From Microbacterium sp. MPKO10 (GTDB lineage: Bacteria > Actinomycetota > Actinomycetes > Actinomycetales > Microbacteriaceae), in assembly GCF_026107415.2 (NCBI RefSeq), contig NZ_JAPCHX010000009.1, forward strand, positions 1 through 64,000: a DNA stretch of 64,000 nt, read 5' to 3'. Both the position numbers and the translations under genes were made by a program. Numbering within the stretch: position 1 is the stretch's first letter; every line of letters begins with the position of its first letter. The notes under the pieces were generated by a model, which worked only from the letters and a program-made list of their open reading frames with translations, made no database searches and was not told the origin of the DNA. This document shows, one piece after another, positions 24,832 through 33,058 of the stretch.

Positions 24832-25826
24832 TGCTGTTCTACATTCTCAAGCGCGTCGCCGCTGGTGCGATCGTTCTCTTTCTCATCACGGTCTTCACCT
24901 ACACCGTCTTCTTCGTACTCTCGCCCGACCCGGCCTATATGATCTGCGGAAAGACATGCACGCCGGACCGCATCGCAGACATCCACGAGAAGCTCGGTCT
25001 CGACAAACCCTTCTGGGAGCAGATCTGGATCTTCATTTCCGGTCTCTTCGTCGGTCGTGAGTACGGAGAGGGCGTCAACGCCGTGCACTGCACGGCCCCG
25101 TGCCTCGGCTACAGCTTCCAGACCAGCCAATCGGTGTTCGAGATGATCGTCCAGCGCCTGCCGGTCAGTGCCACACTCGCCGTCGGCGCAGCAGTTCTCT
25201 GGCTCCTCGCGGGAATCGGTGGCGGCCTGATCGGTGCCGTCAAGAAGGGCACCTGGTGGGACCGCGGGATCATGGTCGTCGCGCTCTCCGGCATCAGCCT
25301 GCCGAACTACTTCGTCGCGCTCGCGCTGCAGTACATCTTGGTGGTCAAGCTGAAGTGGCTCCCATTCCCCACGGCCGTGCCGTTCGCCGATGACCCACTC
25401 CAGTGGTTCCAGGCGTACATCATGCCGTGGTTTGTGCTCGCGTTCATGTACGCGGCGATGTACACGCGCCTCGTGCGTGCCAACGTGATCGACACACTCG
25501 GGCAGGGCTTTATCCGCACGGCGCGGGCCAAGGGCCTCGACCCCAACATCGTGATGGGCAAGCACGCGCTCAGACCCGCGCTGACGCCGGCGCTGACCCT
25601 GTTCGGCATGGACTTCGCGGCACTGCTCGGCGGCGCGCTGATCACCGAGACGGTGTTCGGTCTGAACGGTGTCGGAAAGCTGACCGCCGACTCGATCACG
25701 CAGAACGACCAGCCAGTCATCATGGCCGTCACGCTGCTGGCAGCCGCCCTCGTGGTGGTGGCGAACATCGTCGTCGATCTGCTGTACTCGGTCCTCGACC
25801 CGCGAGTGAGGGTGAAAGCACAATGA
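24831..25826 (+). CDS. ABC peptide transporter permease (DppB-type)
   Basis: 331 residues with about six membrane helices. The start is the classical DppB N-terminus (FYILKRVAAGAIVLFLITVFTY). The EAA region is RTARAKGLDPNIVMGKHALRPA, and ETVFGLNGVGKLTADSI is near the end. Start and previous stop share bases (ATGA-type overlap). An insertion with four cysteines between the first and second helices (MICGKTCTPD and VHCTAPCLGY) is uncommon and lies on the outer side, possibly disulfide-linked. Confidence 0.92.
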   Translation: MLFYILKRVAAGAIVLFLITVFTYTVFFVLSPDPAYMICGKTCTPDRIADIHEKLGLDKPFWEQIWIFISGLFVGREYGEGVNAVHCTAPCLGYSFQTSQSVFEMIVQRLPVSATLAVGAAVLWLLAGIGGGLIGAVKKGTWWDRGIMVVALSGISLPNYFVALALQYILVVKLKWLPFPTAVPFADDPLQWFQAYIMPWFVLAFMYAAMYTRLVRANVIDTLGQGFIRTARAKGLDPNIVMGKHALRPALTPALTLFGMDFAALLGGALITETVFGLNGVGKLTADSITQNDQPVIMAVTLLAAALVVVANIVVDLLYSVLDPRVRVKAQ

Positions 25827-26716
25827 GCCGTCAGAAACGTTCGAAGAACGCGCCACGGACCGGATCGCTCAAGACGGTCTCCATTCCGATCAAGGGCTCG
25901 ACGCTGCTCGATGTCGAGAACCTCACAGTCACGTTCCCCACCGTTCGTGGGCCGGTCGATGTCGTCAAGGACTCGTCGTTCCGCATCGATCCGGGCAAGA
26001 CGCTCGGCATCGTGGGCGAGTCCGGGTCGGGCAAGTCGATGACCTCGCTCGCGATCATGGGGCTGCTGCCCGAGGGAGGGGAGGCCTCCGGCCGCATCCG
26101 TTTCTTCGGTCACGACCTGCTCGACCGCAGCGATCGCGAGATGCGACGCGTGCGCGGTGACAAGATCGCCATGATCTTCCAGGATCCGCTGTCGTCGCTC
26201 AACCCGTACTACACGGTCGGAGTGCAGATCGCCGAGGCGTATCGCGCCCACCGCGGCGGCTCGAAGGCAGCCGCGAAGAAGGTCGCGGTCGATGCCATGC
26301 GACGGGTCAAGATCGCCGATCCGGAGCAACGCGTCGATCACTATCCGCACCAGTTCTCGGGCGGGATGCGCCAGCGCATCATGATCGCGATGGCGCTGTG
26401 CCTCGAGCCCGACCTCGTGATCGCCGACGAACCGACGACGGCGCTCGATGTCACCGTCCAGGCGCAGATCCTCGACCTGATGAAGGAGCTCCAGGAGGAG
26501 ACGGGCACGGGGATGCTGTTCATCACGCACGATCTCGCTGTCGTGAGTGAAGTCGCCGACGAAGTGCTCGTCATGAAAGGCGGCGAGACGATGGAGCACG
26601 GCACCGCCGAAGAGATCTTCTCGAACCCGCAGTCGTCATACACGACGGCGCTGCTTGACGCGGTTCCGCGCATCACGGACGTCGTGGGAGACATCAAGGG
26701 AGTGAGCCATGAGTGA
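25823..26716 (+). CDS. ABC peptide transporter ATP-binding protein (DppD-type)
   Basis: 297 residues from ATG 25823, which overlaps the preceding stop; the frame is open further upstream but only as a shadow of DppB. Walker A GESGSGKSM, Q-loop IFQDPLSSLNPYYTV, signature FSGGMRQR, Walker B LVIADEPT, H-loop THDLAVV. It lacks the long oligopeptide C-terminal extension of many DppD proteins. It pairs with the next ATPase gene. Confidence 0.92.
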   Translation: MSRQKRSKNAPRTGSLKTVSIPIKGSTLLDVENLTVTFPTVRGPVDVVKDSSFRIDPGKTLGIVGESGSGKSMTSLAIMGLLPEGGEASGRIRFFGHDLLDRSDREMRRVRGDKIAMIFQDPLSSLNPYYTVGVQIAEAYRAHRGGSKAAAKKVAVDAMRRVKIADPEQRVDHYPHQFSGGMRQRIMIAMALCLEPDLVIADEPTTALDVTVQAQILDLMKELQEETGTGMLFITHDLAVVSEVADEVLVMKGGETMEHGTAEEIFSNPQSSYTTALLDAVPRITDVVGDIKGVSHE

Positions 26717-27569
26717 CACGAAGACCCCCCTGCTCGAGGTGCAGAATCTCACGAAGACGTTCGTCACCCAGGGCAGCGGAGCGGTGTTCGCGGGCAAGCG
26801 CTCGTTCACCGCTGTCGATGACGTGAGCTTCGCGGTGCAGCCGCACGAGACACTCGCGATCGTGGGCGAGTCGGGTTCTGGCAAGTCCACGATGGCGCGC
26901 ATCGCGGCAAAGCTGCTCGAGCCGACGGCGGGAAACGTGCTGCTCAACGGCACCGACATGACGCACGCGAAGGCCAAGGATCTGGCACACTTCCGCTCGA
27001 AGGTGCAGGTGGTCTTCCAGGACCCGTTCTCATCGCTGAACCCCAAGCACACCGTCGAGCGCATCATCATGGCGCCGCTCGACTACCAGGGTGTGAAGCC
27101 GCCGAAGAAGCGGCGCGATTTCGTGCGCGACCTCATGGACCGCGTGGGGCTGAACCCCGACCACAGCCAGCGCTACCCCGGGCAGTTCTCGGGTGGGCAG
27201 GCGCAGCGCGTCGGAATCGCCCGCGCGCTCGCCGTGGGACCCAGCCTCGTCGTCTGCGACGAAGCCGTGTCAGCGCTGGACGTGTCGGTGCAGGCCGTCG
27301 TGATCAACCTGCTGAAGGACCTGCAGCGCGAACGAGACCTGAGCTACATCTTCATCGCTCACGACCTCGCCGTGGTGCGCCACATCGCTGACACGGTCGC
27401 CGTCGTCAACAAGGGGAAGATTGTGGAGCACGGCGACCGAGACAGCATCTTCGACGCTCCGCAGCACGAGTACACGCGTGAGCTGCTGAGCGCCGTTCCG
27501 CAGATCAACCCTGAGTGGGAGGCCGCGCGCCTGACGCGCGCGCAGACCGCGCAGAAGGAGAACCCGTGA
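26709..27569 (+). CDS. ABC peptide transporter ATP-binding protein (DppF-type)
   Basis: 286 residues. Walker A GESGSGKST, Q-loop VFQDPFSSLNPKHTV, signature FSGGQAQR, Walker B LVVCDEAVSALDVSVQ, H-loop AHDLAVV. It overlaps the previous gene by 8 bp, completing the five-gene importer. With the peptidases immediately downstream in overlapping frames, imported peptides would be cut as they enter. Confidence 0.92.
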   Translation: MSDTKTPLLEVQNLTKTFVTQGSGAVFAGKRSFTAVDDVSFAVQPHETLAIVGESGSGKSTMARIAAKLLEPTAGNVLLNGTDMTHAKAKDLAHFRSKVQVVFQDPFSSLNPKHTVERIIMAPLDYQGVKPPKKRRDFVRDLMDRVGLNPDHSQRYPGQFSGGQAQRVGIARALAVGPSLVVCDEAVSALDVSVQAVVINLLKDLQRERDLSYIFIAHDLAVVRHIADTVAVVNKGKIVEHGDRDSIFDAPQHEYTRELLSAVPQINPEWEAARLTRAQTAQKENP

Positions 27570-28897
27570 TCATTGCGCAGTACACGATGCCCGGCATCCA
27601 CGTCGTCGACCACGAGGTCGACGTGCCGCTCAACTGGTTCGATGAGGGAAATGAGCGCCGCATCACGGTGTTCGCCCGCGAGCTCGTGGCCGCAGACACG
27701 AAGAACGACGACCTGCCGCTCATCGTCTATCTGCAGGGCGGGCCGGGTGGCAAATCACCGCGGCCCGCCGACCGTTCAGGCTGGATCGCGGAGCTGCTGA
27801 AGACCCACCGGGTGATCCTTCCCGATCAGCGCGGCACCGGGCGCAGCAGCCGCGTTGACGCACGCGGAATCCAACAGATCGACGGTGCGCAGAACCAGGC
27901 GGACTACCTCGCGTGCTTCCGCGCCGACTCCATCGTGCGCGACCTTGAGCACCTGCGCGTCACGGAGTTCGGCGGAAAGCGCTGGGAAACCCTGGGGCAG
28001 AGCTACGGCGGATTCTTGACGCTCACCTACCTGTCACAGGCGCCCGAGGGCCTCGCCGCATGCCACGTCACCGGCGGGCTCGCGAGCATCGACCCATCGG
28101 CCGCCGAGGTCTACCGGCGCACCTACCCGCGCACGGCGGCGAAGAACCGCCAGTTTCAGGAGCGGTACCCCGGCGATGTCGACGTCGTCGCTCGCATCGC
28201 CGATCGCCTGACCGTCGGCGATGTGTTGCTGCCCGACGGCGACGTGCTCACCGTGCGGCGCTTCCAGAGCCTCGGCATCGACTTCGGCATGAAACCCGGA
28301 TTCGAACGGCTCCACTGGCTGCTTGACGAGGCGTTCGCCCCGGCCACGGCAAGCGACGTGGGCGCGGACGAACTGAGCGACACGTTCCTCGCGCAGGTTC
28401 TTGCGCGCACGTCGTTCGCCGACAATCCGCTGTTCGCGGTGATGCAGGAGAGCATCTACGGCAGCACCGGTACCGGCGCGACGGCGTGGGCTGCGCAGCG
28501 TGAGCGCGAGCAGCATCCGGAGTTCTCTGAGGACGCCCGACCGCTGCTGTTCACCGGCGAGATGATCTACCCGTGGATGTTCGCCGAGACGCGCCTGCTG
28601 AGACCATTCACGGATGCTGTCGAGCTGCTCGCCCGCCGTGAGAACTGGAGCCCGCTCTACGATCTCGACCGGCTCCGTGACAACGAGGTGCCCGTCGCCG
28701 CCGCCGTGTACTACGACGACATGTACGTCGACGCGCACCTGCAGCTGGACACCGCGAGCCGCGTCGGCAATGCGCGCGCCTGGGTGACGAATGAGTTCGA
28801 GCACGACGGCATCGGTTCGGCACGCGTCGTGCCGCGGCTGCGTGAGATGGTCGCCGAGTTCGGCGGGCCGAGAGGGGAAAGAGAGGACGCACGATGA
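27566..28897 (+). CDS. Alpha/beta hydrolase, proline iminopeptidase-like (S33)
   Basis: 443 residues from GTG 27566, which overlaps the preceding stop and follows AGAAGGAGAA. S33 features are the oxyanion segment YLQGGPGGKSPRP, DQRGTGRS, the nucleophile elbow GQSYGGF, an Asp in YYDDMYVD and a C-terminal His in FEHDGI. S33 prolyl aminopeptidases of this longer form release N-terminal proline or hydroxyproline from short peptides in the cytoplasm. The operon position between a peptide importer and an M24 aminopeptidase supports that. Other small-peptide specificities are possible. Confidence 0.85.
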   Translation: MIIAQYTMPGIHVVDHEVDVPLNWFDEGNERRITVFARELVAADTKNDDLPLIVYLQGGPGGKSPRPADRSGWIAELLKTHRVILPDQRGTGRSSRVDARGIQQIDGAQNQADYLACFRADSIVRDLEHLRVTEFGGKRWETLGQSYGGFLTLTYLSQAPEGLAACHVTGGLASIDPSAAEVYRRTYPRTAAKNRQFQERYPGDVDVVARIADRLTVGDVLLPDGDVLTVRRFQSLGIDFGMKPGFERLHWLLDEAFAPATASDVGADELSDTFLAQVLARTSFADNPLFAVMQESIYGSTGTGATAWAAQREREQHPEFSEDARPLLFTGEMIYPWMFAETRLLRPFTDAVELLARRENWSPLYDLDRLRDNEVPVAAAVYYDDMYVDAHLQLDTASRVGNARAWVTNEFEHDGIGSARVVPRLREMVAEFGGPRGEREDAR

Positions 28898-30339
28898 CCG
28901 CACGATCGATGCCGACAGGGAAAGACGCCCGGATGCCGCGACTGGCGCAGATCGACGCGTTCACCCGGTACATGGGTGAGGGATGGGCGTCACCCGACCG
29001 CACACCACAGGTGGAGCCGGGCATCGCCGCCGCATCGGGTGAGCACCGGGAGCGACTGAGCGCCCAATTCTCGGGCCAGAACGTCGTCGTGTTCTCGGGC
29101 ACCGCTCCGATCCGCGTCAACGACTGCGCCTTCGACTTCCGCCCGGACAGCGGCTTCTTCTGGCTCACCGGGTGCACGGCCGAGGATGCTGTCGTCGTGC
29201 TGTTCGCGCGCGCCGGCGGACACGACGCTGTGCTGTACGTTCCGGAGCCCGCCTACCCGGGCGACACCGATTTCTTCGGCAACGCTCTGCACGGCGAGCT
29301 GTGGGTCGGCCCCGCTCCGTCGCCCGCCGAATGGGCGACCGTGCTGCAGGTCGAGGTGCGCGGGCGCCGCCAGCTCGACGGCGACCTTCAGAGGCTCAGC
29401 GACCTGCACATCGCGGGGCGGCTCGACACGGCGACGCTGCCCGGCAGGCTGGCTGGCCAGACAGCATCCGCCTCGTTGGAACGTCAGCTCTCAGAGCTGC
29501 GCATGATCAAGGACGCGTGGGAGATCACGCAGCTGCGTCGCGCCGTCGACGACACGATGAACGGTTTCGCTGCCGTCGCACGGGAGATCCCGCGGGCCGT
29601 CGCCGGTGGGGGAGAGCGCTGGCTGCAGGGCACCTTCGAGCGGCACTCGCGCACGCACGGCAACGGGCCCGGCTACTCGACGATTGTCGGCAGCGGCGAT
29701 CACGCGCCGATTCTGCACTGGGTGCGCTGCGATGGGGACGTGAACCCGGACGATGCGCTTCTGCTGGACATGGGGGTTGAGGCGCGGACGCTGTACACGG
29801 CGGACGTGACCCGTACCCTCCCGGTGTCGGGAACGTTCTCGCCCGCCCAGCGGCAGGTGCACGACCTCGTCGAGAAGGCACACCGTGCGGGTCTCGCCGC
29901 GGTGCGACCCGGTGCGCAGTTCAGCGACTTCCACACGGTGATGATGGAGGTGATCGCGCAGGGGCTGCACGACTGGGATCTGCTGCCGGTGTCGGTCGAC
30001 GAGGCGCTCAGCGAGCGGGGTCAGCACCACCGCCGGTACATCGTCTGCGGGGTGGGGCACCACCTCGGGCTCGACGTGCACGACTGCGCGCGTGCCGACT
30101 ACTCGGCGTACCAAGGGGCGCCGCTTGCCGACGGAATGGTGCTGACCGTCGAGCCAGGACTGTACTTCCACGCGTTCGACGAAACCGTACCCCCCGAGCT
30201 GCGGGGCATCGGAGTACGGCTCGAAGACGATATCTTGGTCACGGAACGTGCGTCCGAGGTGCTCTCTGAGTCGCTCCCGATCAGCGCCGACGGGATCGAA
30301 TCATGGACGGCCGAGCACCTCGCGGCTGCGGACTCCTGA
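28894..30339 (+). CDS. M24B aminopeptidase P family (Xaa-Pro aminopeptidase)
   Basis: 481 residues. An N-terminal creatinase-like domain to about residue 190, then the pita-bread catalytic domain. The five metal ligands are visible: Asp in LLLDMG, Asp in YTADVTRTL, His in GVGHHLGLDVHD, Glu in TVEPGLYF and Glu in GVRLEDD. It removes a residue preceding proline, which complements the neighbouring prolyl aminopeptidase so that alternating Xaa-Pro/Hyp peptides can be fully degraded. ATGA overlap with the previous gene. Confidence 0.92.
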   Translation: MTARSMPTGKDARMPRLAQIDAFTRYMGEGWASPDRTPQVEPGIAAASGEHRERLSAQFSGQNVVVFSGTAPIRVNDCAFDFRPDSGFFWLTGCTAEDAVVVLFARAGGHDAVLYVPEPAYPGDTDFFGNALHGELWVGPAPSPAEWATVLQVEVRGRRQLDGDLQRLSDLHIAGRLDTATLPGRLAGQTASASLERQLSELRMIKDAWEITQLRRAVDDTMNGFAAVAREIPRAVAGGGERWLQGTFERHSRTHGNGPGYSTIVGSGDHAPILHWVRCDGDVNPDDALLLDMGVEARTLYTADVTRTLPVSGTFSPAQRQVHDLVEKAHRAGLAAVRPGAQFSDFHTVMMEVIAQGLHDWDLLPVSVDEALSERGQHHRRYIVCGVGHHLGLDVHDCARADYSAYQGAPLADGMVLTVEPGLYFHAFDETVPPELRGIGVRLEDDILVTERASEVLSESLPISADGIESWTAEHLAAADS

Positions 30340-30353
30340 AGGAATGGAATGAG

Positions 30354-31031
30354 ATGACCACGAGTGCGATTCAGCCCATACCCCAGCAGGCGAGCCTGCG
30401 CGACTACGTGCAGCAGATGCTGTCAACGGGGATCATCTCGGGGGAGCTTGCGCCGGGCGAACTGCTGACCGTGCCGACTCTCGCCGGTAAGTTCGGCGTC
30501 TCGGCGACGCCGGTGCGCGAGGCGATGCTGGGTCTGGCGCGACGCGGATTCGTCGAGCCTGTGCGCAACAAGGGGTTTCGGGTGACGAGCGTGAGCGAAG
30601 AGGAGCTCGCGCACATCGTGCAGGTGCGCCTGTGGCTCGAGCCGCCCGCCATGCAGGAGCTCGCGGGACGGTTCCCCGCCGAGAGCGCTGACGAACTGCG
30701 TGCACTCGCCGACGAGATTGTCGCCGGAGCCGCCGGGGGAGACCTCGCCACGTACCTGCAGTCGGATCATGCGTTCCACATGGCGCTGACACGGTTGCTG
30801 GGCAACGAGCCGCTCGTGGATGTGGTTGCAGATCTGCGCTCGCGCACAAGGCTCGTGGGGCTCGCGTCGATGGTCAAGACGCAGAAGCTGCAGGACTCCG
30901 CGGCCGAACACGTCGAGCTGCTCGATCTTCTGGCGGCGGGCGACCGTGAGGGGGCCCGCGACCTCATGGCGCGACACATCCACCACACGCTCGGCTGGTG
31001 GTCGGGCAACCCCGAGGATGCTGCTGGATGA
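30354..31031 (+). CDS. GntR-family transcriptional regulator, FCD type
   Basis: 225 residues from ATG 30354. An N-terminal winged HTH (TVPTLAGKFGVSATPVREAM) and a C-terminal all-helical FCD ligand domain with metal-binding His residues (DHAFHMALTR, ARHIHHTLGW). It is last in the peptide-uptake operon, 14 bp after the aminopeptidase, and just upstream of the hydroxyproline operon. It is the only regulator inside the block, so it is the best candidate for binding the 19-bp palindrome found at four promoters. A hydroxyproline intermediate would be a logical effector. Confidence 0.88.
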   Translation: MTTSAIQPIPQQASLRDYVQQMLSTGIISGELAPGELLTVPTLAGKFGVSATPVREAMLGLARRGFVEPVRNKGFRVTSVSEEELAHIVQVRLWLEPPAMQELAGRFPAESADELRALADEIVAGAAGGDLATYLQSDHAFHMALTRLLGNEPLVDVVADLRSRTRLVGLASMVKTQKLQDSAAEHVELLDLLAAGDREGARDLMARHIHHTLGWWSGNPEDAAG

Positions 31032-31400
31032 CGTGGTTCAGGGCAGGTGTGCCGTGGGGCACCGCCTCACGGACTCTCTCGCGCTGCGCCGCCCACTACG
31101 ACCGCGGCACCCACCACGACCTTCTGCGCGGCGCCACCCAACACCACTGTCCGCGCCACACACTGCATTGCTCGCCAGTATTTTGAGGAGCGAAAAGCAG
31201 AAAGCGGCACGGAAACCGAGGCAGCGGTAAGTACGGCGCGGAAGACGGTCGGCACGTGAGCGCCTCGGCGCGGGTGAGGGCGAGGCCGCCGCGGTCGAGG
31301 GCGGAATGAGATTTTCCCGGAAAACGGTACGACGACACTTCACATTTCTAGCGATGTGTGACATATTACATATGACAGGGCTCACAAGGAGGAGGGCGAT
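31032..31400. other. 369-bp intergenic region before the hydroxyproline operon
   Basis: No convincing gene. The left part is a GC-rich sequence with Pro/Arg-rich chance frames. The last 50 bp hold the AT-rich promoter with operator site B (31358-31376) and the AAGGAGG ribosome site of the dehydrogenase gene. Confidence 0.65.
31358..31376. promoter_or_regulatory. 19-bp palindromic operator, site B (hydroxyproline operon)
   Basis: GTGACATATTACATATGAC, 18 of 19 identical to site A, ending 24 bp before the start of the D-hydroxyproline dehydrogenase operon and so placed to block transcription. Confidence 0.7.
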
Positions 31401-32726
31401 ATGAGCAGCGCCGCATCTGGCTACGATGCCGATCGCCCCGTTGCCCGTGGTCACAGGGCTCGAAACGACGGCGCCACAGGATACGACGTCGCCGTCATCG
31501 GCGCTGGCATCGTCGGCGCAGCGATCGCTCGCGCGCTCAGCCGCGACGGCGCACGCGTCGTCGTCCTCGAGCGTTCGGCAGCAGCATCTGGAACAAGTGG
31601 ACAGGGCGAAGGCAACCTGCTGGTCTCAGACAAGGCTCCGGGCCACGAGCTCGATCTTGCCCTGCACGCAAACCGCCGCTGGGTGGATCTCTCCGAGGAG
31701 CTGGCCGACGAACTCGGCCCCGACTTCCCGAACATCGAATTTGAGCGCAAGGGCGGCCTCGTCGTCGCCACAACGGATGCTGGTGCGCGCCCGCTCGAAG
31801 ACTTCGCCCGCTCGCAGGCCGAAGCCGGTGTCGACGCGCAGATCATCGACGTTTCCGAGGCGCTCCGACTCGAGCCCGACGTCAACCCCGCCATCACCGC
31901 GGCGGTCGCGTACCCGCAGGACTCCCAGGTGCAGCCGGTCATCGCGACCGAAGCGCTGCTGGCTTCTGCGCGTCGCGCGGGAGCCGACGTGCGCTGCGGG
32001 ATCGAGGTGCTGGGCGGCATCTTCGCCGGATCGGCGCCCGGCAGCGCAGCGACACCCAGCTCGCCCGGCACGGCCGACCGCGGGGAACATCGTCGGCTCA
32101 CCGGTGTTCAGACCACGGCGGGTGCTGTGACAGCATCCACCGTGATCAACGCCGCCGGACCCTGGGCTGGCGAAGTCGCGCAGCGGCTCGGCGCTCCGCT
32201 GCCCGTGCGTCCGCGCCGCGGGGTCGTGCTCGTGACGACGCGCATGCCGCACCGCATCTTCCGCAAGGTGTACGACGGCGACTACTTTGGCGCGACGCAG
32301 TCGAATGACGCAGCGCTGCAGACCTCGAGCGTGATCGAATCGACGGCGTCAGGAACCGTGCTGATCGGCTCGAGCCGCGAGCAGATCGGTTTTGACACGC
32401 GCCTCCGTGCCGAGGTCATCCGCGAGATTGCGGCGAAGAGCACACGCGTCTTCCCCTTCCTGCGCGACGCGAGCGTCATGCGCGCATACGGCGGATTCCG
32501 CCCGTTCATGCCCGACCACTTGCCGGTCATCGGCCCCGACCATCGCCTCGAGGGGCTCTGGCACGCGACCGGCCACGAGGGTGCCGGAATCGGTCTCTCC
32601 GTGTCGACGGCGGATCTCGTGAGTGACATCTACGCGGGACGCACGCCCGGTCTCGATGCCGAGGCGTTCAGCGTCGCCCGCCCGTCTCTTGCCGCCGCAC
32701 TCGAGACCGAGGAGGCCGCAGCATGA
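31401..32726 (+). CDS. D-hydroxyproline dehydrogenase, FAD-binding DadA-like subunit
   Basis: 441 residues. A DAO-type FAD oxidoreductase: dinucleotide motif AVIGAGIVGAAIARALS near residue 30, GQGEGNLLVSDK, and the C-terminal GLWHATGHEGAGIGLS typical of glycine/D-amino-acid oxidases. It is followed in overlapping frames by a [2Fe-2S] protein and an NAD(FAD) reductase. This is the gene order of the heteromeric D-hydroxyproline dehydrogenase described in pseudomonads, which oxidises cis-4-hydroxy-D-proline to 1-pyrroline-4-hydroxy-2-carboxylate. The start follows AAGGAGG. First gene of the operon under operator B. Confidence 0.88.
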   Translation: MSSAASGYDADRPVARGHRARNDGATGYDVAVIGAGIVGAAIARALSRDGARVVVLERSAAASGTSGQGEGNLLVSDKAPGHELDLALHANRRWVDLSEELADELGPDFPNIEFERKGGLVVATTDAGARPLEDFARSQAEAGVDAQIIDVSEALRLEPDVNPAITAAVAYPQDSQVQPVIATEALLASARRAGADVRCGIEVLGGIFAGSAPGSAATPSSPGTADRGEHRRLTGVQTTAGAVTASTVINAAGPWAGEVAQRLGAPLPVRPRRGVVLVTTRMPHRIFRKVYDGDYFGATQSNDAALQTSSVIESTASGTVLIGSSREQIGFDTRLRAEVIREIAAKSTRVFPFLRDASVMRAYGGFRPFMPDHLPVIGPDHRLEGLWHATGHEGAGIGLSVSTADLVSDIYAGRTPGLDAEAFSVARPSLAAALETEEAAA

Positions 32727-33058
32727 CCGCCCGCCGCCTGCCCGCTCAGCACGACCCCGCCGAACGTACCGACCCCGAGCGCGTGCGCATCACTGTGGAC
32801 GGCGCCGAGCTCACGGGACCTGCCGGGAGCACGATTGCCGGCATTCTCCTCGAGAACGGCCGCGATTCATGGCGCACGACGAGCCGCGACTCCCGCCCCC
32901 GCGGCGTGTTCTGTGGCATCGGCGTCTGCTACGACTGCATCCTCACGGTGGGCGCCGAACGCGACGTGCGCGCGTGCCAGCGCCGAGCCTGCGACGGTGA
33001 CGTCGTGTCGCTGCAGGAAGAGACAAGACCGGATGCTGCGGGGGAGGGCGCATCATGA
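32723..33058 (+). CDS. (2Fe-2S)-binding subunit of D-hydroxyproline dehydrogenase
   Basis: 111 residues with a single ferredoxin-like fold. The cluster ligands are in FCGIGVCYDC (C-x4-C-x2-C) plus a later Cys in RACQRR. A short disordered N-terminus precedes it. Such small subunits carry electrons between the two flavoproteins of the complex. ATGA overlaps on both sides imply fixed stoichiometry. Confidence 0.9.
   Translation: MTARRLPAQHDPAERTDPERVRITVDGAELTGPAGSTIAGILLENGRDSWRTTSRDSRPRGVFCGIGVCYDCILTVGAERDVRACQRRACDGDVVSLQEETRPDAAGEGAS

Noticed and set aside
22818-25856. Two long minus-strand frames across the peptide importer
   Set aside because: They overlay the binding-protein and permease genes, which have full family motifs and tight operon overlaps on the plus strand.
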